The notes: generated by a model not told the origin, from the letters alone. DNA of 64,000 nt from Streptomyces gardneri (GCF_006539185.1 NZ_BJMN01000040.1:34604-98603); one strand, 5' to 3'. Positions 16,474 through 25,859 are shown, counted from the stretch's first letter. Program-made: numbers and translations.

Positions 16474-16577
16474 CCGGGACATCCCTCGGGACATCGGGCA
16501 ACAGCCTGACGCCGGCGCCCGGAGCCACCGGTCGCCCGCCGATGGCAGCCCACAACCGCCCTACCCCCTGCCGAACC

Positions 16578-16611
16578 ACCTGCCGCCAGCGCCACGCCGC
16601 TGGCGGCAGGT
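16578..16611 (+). terminator. strong hairpin, 14-bp perfect stem
   Basis: ACCTGCCGCCAGCG pairs perfectly with CGCTGGCGGCAGGT around a 6-nt loop (CCACGC), about 105 bp after the lipid-kinase stop. There is no U-tract, as is common for actinobacterial terminators. It is the main structure in the 338-bp gap 16474-16811; the rest holds no supported gene. Confidence 0.65.
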
Positions 16612-16811
16612 CCATGAGGACGGCTCATCCCTGCGGGGACGGGCGGCGCGCCACCCGATCGGAGCAGCTCGACCGCGATCCCGTTCACCAGCGGTGCCCT
16701 GCGCACCGTGCCCAGGGATGCCCGCCTGGTGTGGCGGGCCGCGTCCGATGGTGGTCCGGTGGGGGGGGTGACGACCGTGTGCGTCGAACCGGATCCGAGG
16801 AGGCGTGCGTG

Positions 16812-17246
16812 ATGAGCGGTGCGATACGGCTCACCTTCGAGTACCGGGGCCAGCACATCGAACTGGTGGCCAGCGAGCCGGTCGATCTGGTGATCCCGGA
16901 CGCCCCCGCCGGACAGCAGGGCTTGTCGATCGGCGTGACCACGGCCGACGTCGACGGACAGCCCGACGTATCGGTCGGCTACCGGGTGGACATGCTGAAC
17001 GCGCGCGGACAGCGGATCCACAGCCGTCCGCTGGACAACCCGGTCAGGGACGAGGCGGAGGTCCTCTCCGCCGATCCGGACCGGCCCTTCACGCACCAGG
17101 CGATCAACCAGCCCAAGGGACGCTTCTTCGTACTGGTGCCCGCGTTGGCGGAGGCCAAGGAGGTGGCGCTGCTGCGCACCACCGTGCGGACGCAGACGAT
17201 CGGCCGGTACCAGCTGGGACACGGGACCGAGGGAGGCGGGTCCTGA
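16812..17246 (+). CDS. hypothetical partner protein of an M64 peptidase, 144 aa
   Basis: Small all-beta-looking protein (AIRLTFEYRGQHIELVAS, QTIGRYQLGHG) with no signal peptide or membrane segment. An AGGAGG at 16798-16803 supports ATG 16812 (GTG 16809 is also possible). Its TGA overlaps the ATG of the M64 peptidase gene (TGATG), so the two are made together. I do not recognise a family. It could be a chaperone, inhibitor or adaptor of the peptidase. Confidence 0.68.
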   Translation: MSGAIRLTFEYRGQHIELVASEPVDLVIPDAPAGQQGLSIGVTTADVDGQPDVSVGYRVDMLNARGQRIHSRPLDNPVRDEAEVLSADPDRPFTHQAINQPKGRFFVLVPALAEAKEVALLRTTVRTQTIGRYQLGHGTEGGGS

Positions 17247-18655
17247 TGGGAACCGGCGACGGCACCGTCCTCGGCACGACGCTGCTCCACAACAGCGGCC
17301 CGACCGCCTCGCGATGGAACCTCGTGCTGCTCGCGGAGGGCTACAGGAGCAGCGAGATGGCGCAGTGGCACACGGACGCGCAGTTCTTCGTGAGCCAGCT
17401 CTTCGCGATACCGCCGTTCAACGAGCCCGCGGTCCAGGGCCGGATCAACATCCACCGCGTGGACGTCACCTCCACCGGCAGCGGCGCCGACGACCCCGTG
17501 TCCTGTGGTGGGACGGGAGCCACTCCGAAGACCTACTTCGACGCCACCTACTGCACGGGCGGGCTCGCCCGACTGCTGACGGCCAACACGTCGACCGTGC
17601 AAGGCGTGCTCACGGCCCAGGTCCCGGCCTGGCACCAGGCGATCGTCGTGGTCAACAGCGCCAAGTACGGAGGCTCGGGCGGCACTGTCGCCGTGACCTC
17701 GACGAGCGGCAACTGGGTCACGGTCGCCGCGCACGAGCTGGGACACTCCGCGTTCGGCCTCGCCGACGAGTACGAATCCTGGGTCAGTTGTCCCTCGGAG
17801 ACCGGACACGACCTCTACACCGGCACCGAACCCACCGCGCCGAACATCACCCTGGACACCGGGCGCACCACGATCAAATGGGCGGCGCTGGTGCAGGCGA
17901 CGACCACGATGCCCACCTCCAGGAACGCCGACTGCTCGGTGTGCGACCCGCAGGCCAACCCCGTGGCGGCGGGCACGATCGGTGCCTTCGAGGGGGCCGG
18001 CTACTACCACTGCGGTCTGTACCGGCCGGCGTTCAACTGCATGATGCGCAACCTCACGCCCTTCTGCGCCGTGTGCCAGGGCGTGATCCGCCGCACGCTC
18101 CAGCCGTTCGAGTGGGCCCTGCGCGCGGCGGATGTGACGTCCACCATCATCGAGTGCGTCTTTGATCCTTCGGGCACGGCCGTGCCGAACGACATCGCGC
18201 CGGCCATCCGGATCACGGGTGCCACGGGATCGGGTTCGCTCCAGTCACGTCTGTACCCGCGCGGCGTCGCCGGCTCGCTCGGTGCCGGCAAGTACCCGTA
18301 CGAGTACCGCGTCGACATGACACCGGTCTCGGGGCCGCTACCGGCGTCGGCCGTCCGCACGCTCAGCCTCGACTTCGGGCCCGTCAGCCGTGTCGACTAC
18401 GACGGAACCGGCGGATCGGACCTCTTCGTCATCGCCCAGGGCGGCCCGGGAACGGTCCGGCCCGTCTCCGCCACGCAGCGGGGGAGCCGCCTGACCATCG
18501 ACTTCGGCACCCCCGGGGTCGCGGCCGGCAACAGCAGCTTCTTCCTGGGCCTCACGTCGGACCATCCGCCGCGCGACACCACGGCCCAGATCACCGACGG
18601 AGCCGGGAACACGCACACCCTCGCCACCCGAGCCCCGGCCTTCCCCACGCCCTGA
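17246..18655 (+). CDS. M64-family zinc metallopeptidase
   Basis: Peptidase of 469 aa related to the IgA-peptidase M64 family. The zinc site HELGHSAFGLADEYE (His163, His167, Asp174/Glu175) is intact, preceded by VVVNSAKYGGSGG, a typical M64 stretch, and NLVLLAEGYR near the N-terminus. The C-terminal ~130 residues look like a beta-rich accessory domain. Several paired cysteines (87, 103 and later CSVC, CAVCQ) suggest disulfides, yet no signal peptide is seen. Translation is coupled to the upstream 144-aa protein. Confidence 0.82.
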   Translation: MGTGDGTVLGTTLLHNSGPTASRWNLVLLAEGYRSSEMAQWHTDAQFFVSQLFAIPPFNEPAVQGRINIHRVDVTSTGSGADDPVSCGGTGATPKTYFDATYCTGGLARLLTANTSTVQGVLTAQVPAWHQAIVVVNSAKYGGSGGTVAVTSTSGNWVTVAAHELGHSAFGLADEYESWVSCPSETGHDLYTGTEPTAPNITLDTGRTTIKWAALVQATTTMPTSRNADCSVCDPQANPVAAGTIGAFEGAGYYHCGLYRPAFNCMMRNLTPFCAVCQGVIRRTLQPFEWALRAADVTSTIIECVFDPSGTAVPNDIAPAIRITGATGSGSLQSRLYPRGVAGSLGAGKYPYEYRVDMTPVSGPLPASAVRTLSLDFGPVSRVDYDGTGGSDLFVIAQGGPGTVRPVSATQRGSRLTIDFGTPGVAAGNSSFFLGLTSDHPPRDTTAQITDGAGNTHTLATRAPAFPTP

Positions 18656-18750
18656 AGCGGGCGCGGAGCGAGGCGCGGGACTCGGCGCCGGACTCCATGC
18701 GGGGCCTGCCGGGACCGCGTGCGGTCGGCGGGGCCGGGCGGCCGGTCGTA

Positions 18751-19506
18751 TCAGACGGGCAGCTGCCAGATCTGGTTCGAGGAGCCGTTGCAGTCCCAGA
18801 TCTGTACGACGTTGCCGTTGGTGCTGTCGAAGGCCCGGACGTCCAGGCAGCGGCCGGACTTCGTGTTGACGATCGCGCCGTTGCCCTGGACCCGCCACTG
18901 CTGGGCGATGTTGCCGTTGCAGGGGCCGGTGTGCACCTGGGTGCCGTTGTCGGTGCGGCCGTTCCAGATGTCCAGGCACACGCCGACGGCGCGGATGGTG
19001 CCGTCGGCGCCGATCTTCCACCTCTGGTTGACGTTACCGAGGCAGTCCCAGATCTGGGTGGGCACCTTGTTGGCCATGCTGCCGCCGCGCACGTCCAGGC
19101 ACTTGCCCGCGAGGCCGGTGACCTGCCCGACCGGGCCGGCCGGGACGGCGGGTCCGAACGAGACGCCGCCTCCCCACCACATGCCCGTACCGAAGCAGCT
19201 CGCGGAGGCGGTGGTGTCGCCCCTTACCCAGCCGCTCCACGCCTGCGAGAAGGTGTAGAACCCGGTGGTGAAGTCGTAGGTCGCGCAGGTGCCTCCGACG
19301 CTCCAGGTCTGCATCGGGTCGAGGCCGGTACAGGTGGCGGATGCGCCGGCTTCGGTGCAGCTCCCGACGCCGCCGGGGCCCGGGACGGTCGCTGCGGACT
19401 GCGCAGCGGCGGCAGCGGGGCTCTCGACGGCGTGGGCGGCGGGCGCGGTGAGCGCGGCGGCCCACGCGAGCAGGGCGGTGGCTAACAGTGCGGCGGTACG
19501 ACGCAT
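18751..19506 (-). CDS. secreted ricin-type beta-trefoil lectin protein
   Basis: Exported carbohydrate-binding protein of 251 aa. A signal peptide of 26 residues (ending APAAHA) is followed by a ~100-residue cysteine-containing region and a CBM13/ricin-B trefoil (about residues 128-251) with the repeated Q-x-W signatures: QIWDC, NQRWKI, QQWRV, VQIWDC and NQIWQL. No catalytic domain is recognisable, so it is probably a free lectin or a substrate-binding accessory. It converges with the M64 peptidase gene (95 bp gap). Confidence 0.85.
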   Translation of the reverse strand: MRRTAALLATALLAWAAALTAPAAHAVESPAAAAAQSAATVPGPGGVGSCTEAGASATCTGLDPMQTWSVGGTCATYDFTTGFYTFSQAWSGWVRGDTTASASCFGTGMWWGGGVSFGPAVPAGPVGQVTGLAGKCLDVRGGSMANKVPTQIWDCLGNVNQRWKIGADGTIRAVGVCLDIWNGRTDNGTQVHTGPCNGNIAQQWRVQGNGAIVNTKSGRCLDVRAFDSTNGNVVQIWDCNGSSNQIWQLPV

Positions 19507-20164
19507 CGGAAGATCCTTACGGAGACGAGGAACCGGTCAACCCGCCTGCCAGGTAATCGTGGTGACGATGTGACAGTTGTGCGGGTCGGGTGAAAGCTTC
19601 AGGCGTGACATGGGCACGGTCAACAATGCGGGGTAAAGATCACGCCAGCGGTCCGTCGGGTTCGCTCGTCGGGCCGCTTGCTGCGTGCGATCAATGGCTT
19701 GATCCCGCGCTGGGCGGCGCCGGCTGCGTAGGGTGCCTGCTGCGGTGTGGATCTCGGTGAGACGCTGGAGCGGGCGGACGGCAGGCGCTGAGCCTTCCAT
19801 ATCGAAGCCGTCAGACCAACGGTGAGGAAGACACGCCCGGCGCGGGCACCCCACACAGGGCTGCCCGGCGCGCCTTGTCGAGGACGTTCAGAAGCGAGCT
19901 TCCCCGGTCCGTAGCTGACCAGCATGTTCCTCGTGTGCTGGTGGTACACCGGTGGCACCACCACTGACCAGGCGAAACGCACGTTGCTCAACGGGGTGAT
20001 CGCAGCTTGGGCCGCAACTGGCCCGGATCTTGGTCCGCTTGGGCGAAGGGCGGACCGTCGGCCCCGGCGGAGCAGGCCGTCGACGAGATGCCGGCACGGC
20101 ACTCTGAGCGACTTCACGGTCTGATCGGGTGGTCGGATGCAGCATCGTCCGGGGCTGGGTGCCG
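19507..20164. other. decayed intergenic stretch, no intact gene
   Basis: Open frames exist on both strands but none is convincing. A minus-strand segment around 19650-19730 (RGIKPLIARSKRPDERTRR) vaguely resembles the C-terminal part of IS5-type transposases. Together with the remnant at 20165 this looks like an old insertion site. Confidence 0.35.
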
Positions 20165-20240
20165 GCATGCCTCGGCCGGTCCCGGGGCGGGCTGACCGCC
20201 AAGGTCCACCTCGCCGTCGACGGCCGGGTCCTGTTGCCCT
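20165..20240 (+). mobile_element. IS5-type transposase core fragment
   Basis: The plus strand encodes LGRSRGGLTAKVHLAVDGRV, the conserved block around the first catalytic aspartate region of IS5-family transposases. Sequence on both sides does not continue the protein in frame. Confidence 0.6.
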
Positions 20241-20358
20241 GCCGCAGGTCGCCAGCCAGGACCGGTCCGGGGCGCCGGGGCGGGATGCCGGCCTTGCGGA
20301 GGGTGCTACAGATGTCAGCCCGGAGTCCGGGGCCGAATGCGGTGGAAGCGAGCTGTCG

Positions 20359-21066
20359 TCAGCCTCTGAGGTAGGTGAGGACGGCGAGTACCCGGCGGTG
20401 CTGGGTGACGTCGGGCGGCAGTCCGAGCTTGGCGAAGATGTTGCCGATGTTTTTCTCCACCGCGCTGGAGGAGACCACCAGTCGCTGGGCGATGGCGGTG
20501 TTGGAGCAGCCCTCCGCCATCAGCGCCAGGATCTGGCGTTCACGTACGGTCAGCGACCCAAGGGCCTTGCCGCGGCGCTGCCCGGCCAGCAACTGAGCGA
20601 TGACCTGGGGGTCGAGCACCGTCGCGCCGTGGGCGACGCGGTTCAGCGTGTCGAGGAACTCCTCGATCCTGGCGACCCGGTCCTTCAGCAGATAGCCGAC
20701 AGCGCCGGAACCATCCGCGAGCAGATCGCCGGCGTAGGACACCTCCACGTACTGGCTGAGCACCAGCACGGGGGTGCCGGGCAGCTGTCTGCGGGCCGCC
20801 ATCGCCGCCCGCAGACCATCGTCGGTATGGGTCGGCGGCATCCGCACATCGACGATCGACACGTCCGGGTGGTGTGCGAGCACCGCCTCGACCAGGGCAG
20901 GACCGTCACCGACCGCCGCCACCACCTCGTGACCGTCCTCAGCGAGCAGGCGGACCAGGCCCTCGCGCAGCAGCACCGCGTCATCGGCGACGACGATCCG
21001 CAGCGGATATCGGGCCGTTGGGTCCGACCCTGCTCCAGACCCTGTTTCGTCCGAGGTCAGCGGCAC
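20359..21066 (-). CDS. NarL/FixJ-family response regulator
   Basis: Two-component response regulator of 235 aa. The receiver domain (residues 22-145) has the acidic pair VADDA, phospho-acceptor Asp73 (IVDVRMP) and the lysine of GYLLKDR. The C-terminal LuxR-type helix-turn-helix is LTVRERQILALMAEG followed by SNTAIAQRLVVS. Its start overlaps the end of the histidine kinase gene by 10 bp, so kinase and regulator are coupled. Target genes are unknown; the membrane protein upstream of the kinase is a candidate. Confidence 0.9.
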   Translation of the reverse strand: MPLTSDETGSGAGSDPTARYPLRIVVADDAVLLREGLVRLLAEDGHEVVAAVGDGPALVEAVLAHHPDVSIVDVRMPPTHTDDGLRAAMAARRQLPGTPVLVLSQYVEVSYAGDLLADGSGAVGYLLKDRVARIEEFLDTLNRVAHGATVLDPQVIAQLLAGQRRGKALGSLTVRERQILALMAEGCSNTAIAQRLVVSSSAVEKNIGNIFAKLGLPPDVTQHRRVLAVLTYLRG

Positions 21067-22394
21067 GGCAGCTCCGCGGTGACCGTCGTCGGGCCGTCCT
21101 CAGGACTGTCGACTTGCAGTCGGCCACCGACCGCATGCACCCGGTCGGCCAACCCCTGCAGTCCGTGTCCCTTGGCCAAGGCCGCGCCGCCCGCCCCGTC
21201 GTCCGTCACCCAGACCCGCAGGATTCCCTCAGCGTGACGCATACCGATGGTGCACCGGCGAGCATGGCTGTGCTTGGCCACGTTGGTCAGCGCCTCGGCG
21301 ACCACGAAGTACGCGGTCGTCTCGACGACGGCGTCCGGCCGACGACCCAGAGGACCGGAGTCGAGCTCGGCGGGTACGACGCAGCGCGCGGCCAGAGTGG
21401 AGAGCGCCTCCCGCAGTCCGCGGTCGGCGAGGATCGGCGGGGCGATGCCTCGCGAAAGGGCCCGCAGCTCGTCCAGCGCCTGCTGGGTCTGGACGACCGC
21501 GTCGGCGAGTGCGGCCCGGACGAGTTCCGGATTGCGGTCGAAGTGATGCTGCGCGCGACCCAGTTCCATCGCCAGACGGACCAGCTGCTGTTGGGGCCCG
21601 TCGTGGATGTCGCGTTCGAGCCGGCGCAGGGCAGCCGCCTCCGCTGTCACCGCTGCGACGGCCTGTGCGACGGCGGTGTCGCGGTCCTGCTCCAGTCCGC
21701 TGATCCTGCGGTGCAACGCGGACATGTTTGACAACAGCGCCTGCCCGAGACCGGTCTGGGCCGCGACGCATACCCGGGTCACCAGCGGCAGGGTGAACAG
21801 CAGCAGCACGGCGACTGTCATCGCGAAGGCCAGCCGCTCGGCCGGCGACGTCAGCCCAAGACTCAAGGCGATGTGCGACCGGTCGCTGCCCGCGTACAGA
21901 GTCAACGGCCGCGGCGACCCAGGCGTGACCTGGCTGCGCAGGGGGTACGTGGCGGTCGCGACTCCCACGAACCACCACAGCACTGTCACCACCGAGGTGA
22001 CCAGGACGACGGGGAGCACCAGCACCGTGTGCGCCAAGTCGAGCCACAGCCCCGGGTCGGCCGCATCGGCCGTCTCTTTCGACCGCGGTCGCCAGCCCGT
22101 GCCCCGGGCCCCGCCCGCCCGGGAACGCACCTGGCCGATCCGCCACCATTCCAGGTCGCCGGGCCACCGCGCCAGCGCCAGAGCCCGGGCCGCGACGGGC
22201 GACCCGCTCTGCAACAACGAACCGACTGTTCCGACGCAGAGGCCGCCGACCACCAGCGGCAGACCGACAGCAGCGCTCAACGGCGCGGTAACGAGATACA
22301 CCGACTCTACGATCGTGCGACGCGCGATGCGCACGGCAAACCTGACACGTGGCCGCCACCGACCCGCGGCCACGGAAGGCAACGACTCAACCAT
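21057..22394 (-). CDS. sensor histidine kinase (HisKA_3, NarL-type)
   Basis: Membrane sensor kinase of 445 aa. N-terminal half has about four membrane segments (near 31-63, 117-146, 186-210) separated by an exposed loop; the phospho-acceptor motif LERDIHDGPQQQ places His264 in a HisKA_3 dimerisation domain, and the C-terminus is an HATPase domain (N-box EALTNVAKHSH, G-box VTDDGAGGA and KGHGLQGL). ATG 22394 is chosen as the start of the hydrophobic region; further upstream sequence is unlike the family. Partner: the overlapping response regulator. Confidence 0.88.
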   Translation of the reverse strand: MVESLPSVAAGRWRPRVRFAVRIARRTIVESVYLVTAPLSAAVGLPLVVGGLCVGTVGSLLQSGSPVAARALALARWPGDLEWWRIGQVRSRAGGARGTGWRPRSKETADAADPGLWLDLAHTVLVLPVVLVTSVVTVLWWFVGVATATYPLRSQVTPGSPRPLTLYAGSDRSHIALSLGLTSPAERLAFAMTVAVLLLFTLPLVTRVCVAAQTGLGQALLSNMSALHRRISGLEQDRDTAVAQAVAAVTAEAAALRRLERDIHDGPQQQLVRLAMELGRAQHHFDRNPELVRAALADAVVQTQQALDELRALSRGIAPPILADRGLREALSTLAARCVVPAELDSGPLGRRPDAVVETTAYFVVAEALTNVAKHSHARRCTIGMRHAEGILRVWVTDDGAGGAALAKGHGLQGLADRVHAVGGRLQVDSPEDGPTTVTAELPCR

Positions 22395-22471
22395 GCCCCC
22401 AGCATAATGTTCCTCGCGCCCAGAAAGGCCGCCATTTTCACCACCCGCGTCTGACCGACTGTGATGGTGCA

Positions 22472-23365
22472 TCACCAGCTGCCATTGAAGAGGTTCAGGA
22501 GTCCTGGATTAGGGTCTGTTGCAGTGGCCCTGTTTACCAAAAAGATCAAAATGAAGAAGAGCGACAACACTGTCGACGAAGCAGCGAACGATACCAATAC
22601 ACGCCTCGTTCGCCTGTCATTCGATCCCCTTCGTGCAAGCTTGTTCCACAACATCACGCTCGCACCCGTGAAGGCGAATGCTATAGGCACCGCCGCGATC
22701 TCGCGGACCACGTGGAACCGCACGTAGTCGCTGACTATTCCCTCAAGGGCAGGCCGAGCTTGTTCACTCCCGCCCGTGGAGTCAGTCAGTTGCTGCTTGA
22801 TTTGGTCGACTGTATCGGCAAGCGCTCCATTGGAGGCGCCCCCCAGTAGCGGCAGGATCGAAGCGAAGGGCGCTGCCGCACCCTGGAGACTGGCCACCGC
22901 CGTCCACAAAGCGAACAGCGCGAACCCCACGACGGATACGCCGGCCGACACGAGGGCGACCTTTCTCACCCTTCCCGGTCCTCCATCTCTCAGGAACGTT
23001 TTCCAGAGAAGAGAGCCAAGCGCAACGAGAACCATCAGCAGGATGGAAGCGATCACACCCTTGACCACGTTGTAACGGAACCAGTAGTCAATAACCCTCT
23101 CCAGGCCTGGAGAGGGTTGCTCTTTCCCGGAACGCCAATATCCGATGAACGCGTCGCATAGGTCATTGACGAGGGTGTGCCTATCGGCAAGGTCGCTGTC
23201 CCGACCACGTGTCGCCAGCATGCGGGGCGCGAAGACGAGAGCTGCGAAGAGAGCGCCGGCGAGGGCGGTGAGTACAGCAACTGCACGTGTGGGGAACACT
23301 GCGGATCTCGACGGTGATATGAGCCTGCGCAAGAAAATTCCTTCGGCTCGAACGATTGCGTACAT
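22472..23365 (-). CDS. multi-pass membrane protein of unknown function, 297 aa
   Basis: About five hydrophobic segments (near residues 27-47, 104-121, 135-158, 221-239, 259-279) with a hydrophilic loop rich in Gln/Ser between the third and fourth (DTVDQIKQQLTDSTGGSEQ). Two tyrosine/arginine-rich motifs repeat in similar form before segments 2 and 4: DYWFRYNVVKGVIAS and DYVRFHVVREIAAV, pointing to an internal duplication. No family recognised. It lies 77 bp upstream of the kinase gene on the same strand and could be its accessory sensor. Confidence 0.65.
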   Translation of the reverse strand: MYAIVRAEGIFLRRLISPSRSAVFPTRAVAVLTALAGALFAALVFAPRMLATRGRDSDLADRHTLVNDLCDAFIGYWRSGKEQPSPGLERVIDYWFRYNVVKGVIASILLMVLVALGSLLWKTFLRDGGPGRVRKVALVSAGVSVVGFALFALWTAVASLQGAAAPFASILPLLGGASNGALADTVDQIKQQLTDSTGGSEQARPALEGIVSDYVRFHVVREIAAVPIAFAFTGASVMLWNKLARRGSNDRRTRRVLVSFAASSTVLSLFFILIFLVNRATATDPNPGLLNLFNGSW

Positions 23366-23559
23366 CTCGCGTTGAGGGGGTCAGTCCGACCGGGTCCCAG
23401 AACCAGGATGTGCGGAAAGGGCGCGGTTCTTGCGCTCATCGTTGCGTACTCGTGGGTGCTGGTCACTGAGGTGTGCCACCCACTTGGGGGTGTGGCCTGC
23501 CATACCAAGAGTCACCTCGGGTTGTCCGCGACAGCTGCCAGGCATGCGATCGAGTCGCG

Positions 23560-24168
23560 TCAGGTCCGACCGGCGTCGATCAGCGCCGTCATCGTCTCAA
23601 CGACGAGCGGGCAGGCGGATAGCTCGTAGGTGACGTCTTCGTCAGGTGTGCGGCACACGAGCCGGCTTCCTTCGATCGCGACCGAGGTGAGTTCGGTGCG
23701 TTTCCATGGGCTGGGGACCACCAGGTGGAGCCGGCCGTCCTTGTGGGTGATTCGTATCGATTTCTCGACCACGCCTTCGACGACCCGCAGCACGTTGATC
23801 ACGGCGATCGTGCCGTCAAGCACGTGGACCTCGATCACGTCCTGAGGGCCTGAGGCGACCGCGTCATCCCCGGTGAGCAGGCGTTGGGTGACCTGGCGCA
23901 GGATCCGATCCGTCTGGTACCGCCCGGTCACTTCGAACGACTCCGAGGTGCTGTGCCACGTCGCATCGAAACGCATGACCGTGAAGTCCTCGGAGAACGA
24001 CGTGTTCCTCACTTGCGTCAACGATCGGTCGGCGGCCGGGTTCTGATCGATGTACAGCGACCGTGCGGAAGTGTCGAAGTACAACGACGGCTCGGCCGAC
24101 ACCCGGATCATGCCGGAGCGGTAATCCCACGAGAACACGGCGCTCTTCGGGTTCCTGACGATCTGCAT
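23560..24168 (-). CDS. hypothetical protein, 202 aa
   Basis: Complete frame beginning MQIVRNPKSAVFSWDY. The protein alternates short beta-strand-like stretches (VTGRYQTDRILRQV, DVIEVHVLDGTIAVINVL, GRLHLVVPSPWKRTEL) and has no signal peptide or membrane segment. I do not recognise it. Codon use is slightly less biased than in neighbouring metabolic genes, consistent with an accessory gene. Confidence 0.5.
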   Translation of the reverse strand: MQIVRNPKSAVFSWDYRSGMIRVSAEPSLYFDTSARSLYIDQNPAADRSLTQVRNTSFSEDFTVMRFDATWHSTSESFEVTGRYQTDRILRQVTQRLLTGDDAVASGPQDVIEVHVLDGTIAVINVLRVVEGVVEKSIRITHKDGRLHLVVPSPWKRTELTSVAIEGSRLVCRTPDEDVTYELSACPLVVETMTALIDAGRT

Positions 24169-24180
24169 TGGGTCTCCCAG

Positions 24181-24576
24181 TTACACAGAACAGCGATTCA
24201 TTCGGTGAACCGGGCGGATGCGGCGGCTGGGTTCGTCGTGTTCAGCGTTGGCGAGCGCTCCAGACTCCGCCTCCCGCCGGTGCGACTCCGCACCGTCCGG
24301 ATCACGCCCGACGACCTTCACCCTTTCAAGCCCCGACTCCAGGAAGAACGCGTAACTCCAGCGCGCTCCCAGTCGTCCGACTCGATCAGGTCGAAGAGCA
24401 TAAACTGCCCGGCTTGCGATGGGATCCTGTACGTGACGGCGCTGTTCCCACAGCTCGCCACCGCCCACACCGTGTTGGCTCCCCGAGACGCACGAAGCTC
24501 CGTGGACCGCGACACCGTCGGCCACGCGCCGGGCCGCCCTCACCGAGGGCCGGACGGCACACCGGCCCGGAAACAA
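24181..24576 (-). pseudogene. possible frameshifted minus-strand gene
   Basis: One minus frame reads NTVWAVASCGNSAVTYRI and GQFMLFDLIESDDWERA (24318-24515) in protein-like style; the sense seems to continue in the neighbouring frame with RWSYAFFLESGLERVKVV. Together they look like one small protein interrupted near 24355-24370. No family recognised; it may be coincidence. Confidence 0.25.
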
Positions 24577-24689
24577 CCTTGGGGGGCCGCCACCAACAGC
24601 TCATGCACGCGACAGTCCTTCGGTACCAGGCGTTCCTGACCCGTGTTCGTCTCCACCGCCATTCCTACTCAACGACGTCCCCAGACCAG

Positions 24690-24900
24690 GAACTTCCCCA
24701 TGCGACGGCAACTGCCGCAGCCGGTGCTGCACGGCTCGCGTCTGCTCCAGCACGTCATCGACGAGCTCGAGGGGAGGTGCTGGGTCAGCTCGCCCAGGTG
24801 GCCGGGAGCGAAGACTCCATCCGTGACCGTGAGGGTGCGGTTGAACGCTGTGGTGGCAGACTGGCCTGACAACGGGACCTCTCGTGGCAGGAAGACTTTG
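24690..24900 (-). mobile_element. IS4-type transposase N-terminal remnant, frameshifted
   Basis: On the minus strand LTVTDGVFAPGHLGELTQ is followed in another frame by LVDDVLEQTRAVQHRLRQLP, the conserved start of IS4-family transposases (helical N-terminal domain). The DDE domain is absent. Confidence 0.6.
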
Positions 24901-24943
24901 ATCGGTCTCCCGCTTCTACCAGGCTGACTACACGGCATTGGTA

Positions 24944-25813
24944 CTAGCCGATCCGGCGACGGGACTCCACAATGAGGACGACGGCCTCCTCCAGAACTTC
25001 GTCGTTCACCGCGATACGGACCTCCGTGACCGTGCCGGGCCAGTCTGCGATCAGCTCCCGGCAGATCGCGTCGTTCTCCAGGACGGCCATGAGTTCGCCG
25101 CCCCGGACGGTCTGGCCGGGCTCCACCAGGACCTCGGTCACGCACCACGGCATGCCCATCACGGCCTGCGCGGTGAACACCACCGGCCCCAGCTCGCGCC
25201 AGACCGGCGGTGCCGACGGCCCGCCGATGCGCTGCTCGACCTGGTCGAGGGCTACTCCGGCGCGCCGGGCGAACGAGGAGTCGTCTGCCAGGTGCGCGCG
25301 CAGCAACGGCCCGACCGCGCGGGCGTCGCCCAGCCGCGCCAGCGTGTTCAGCGCTTCGGACCGCGTCTCGGGGTCGTCCAGGCACGCGGCGACGGCCTCC
25401 GTGTGATCGGCCGTCCCGTTCTCGGCCAGACCCCGCAGCGCTCGACGGCGGTACTCCGGGCTAGGGGTCCGCAGGTGGCGCTCCAGGAAGGGCAGAGCTC
25501 GCGGATCCTTGATGTACTCCAGCGTCTCCGTGATCGCCCATTCAAACATGGGGTCCCCCGCCGCCTCGTCGAAGAAGGTGTCCGGGAAGGCGCGGGCAAG
25601 GTGTATCTGCGCTTCTCCGGGGCGCCGGTAGTCGTCCCGGTCGTGGCGCGTGATCTCCGCCATGTCCCATCCCGGCTCGGCCCGGCCCGCCCGAATGGCG
25701 AGGAGCCGACGAAGACTCACCGGACCTGCTGCCAGCAGGCCGTCGAGGGCGCTGTCGTCCCCGTACATGTAATCCGTGAGGAGACTGTCGATCTCCTCGA
25801 GCACTAGGTCCAT
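24944..25813 (-). CDS. HEAT-repeat protein fused to a lipoyl-like domain lacking the lysine
   Basis: Protein of 289 aa. The middle (about residues 90-195) holds HEAT/PBS-type helical repeats (DPRALPFLERHLRTPSPEYR, RALRGLAENGTADHT, RSEALNTLARLGDARAV). The C-terminal ~80 residues (207-285) have the fold signature of a biotinyl/lipoyl domain: VTEVLVEPGQTVRGGELMAV, then ENDAI, then WPGTVTEVRIAVNDEV. In carrier domains the turn is E-(S/T)-D-K with a modified lysine; here position 249 is Ala, so it cannot be lipoylated or biotinylated there. Probably a scaffold or binding module; function unknown. Confidence 0.7.
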   Translation of the reverse strand: MDLVLEEIDSLLTDYMYGDDSALDGLLAAGPVSLRRLLAIRAGRAEPGWDMAEITRHDRDDYRRPGEAQIHLARAFPDTFFDEAAGDPMFEWAITETLEYIKDPRALPFLERHLRTPSPEYRRRALRGLAENGTADHTEAVAACLDDPETRSEALNTLARLGDARAVGPLLRAHLADDSSFARRAGVALDQVEQRIGGPSAPPVWRELGPVVFTAQAVMGMPWCVTEVLVEPGQTVRGGELMAVLENDAICRELIADWPGTVTEVRIAVNDEVLEEAVVLIVESRRRIG

Positions 25814-25859
25814 GGGGAGTCGGCCAACTTTCAGTAGACCAGCGGGTCAGGGTGGGCGG

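Noticed and set aside
13864..16494. 876-codon minus-strand open frame
   Set aside because: It mirrors the AGPS-like and lipid-kinase genes and has no recognisable domain.
24669..25385. 238-codon minus frame overlapping the HEAT/lipoyl gene
   Set aside because: Only its last part has sense, as an IS4 transposase remnant; the rest is a shadow of the HEAT-repeat gene.
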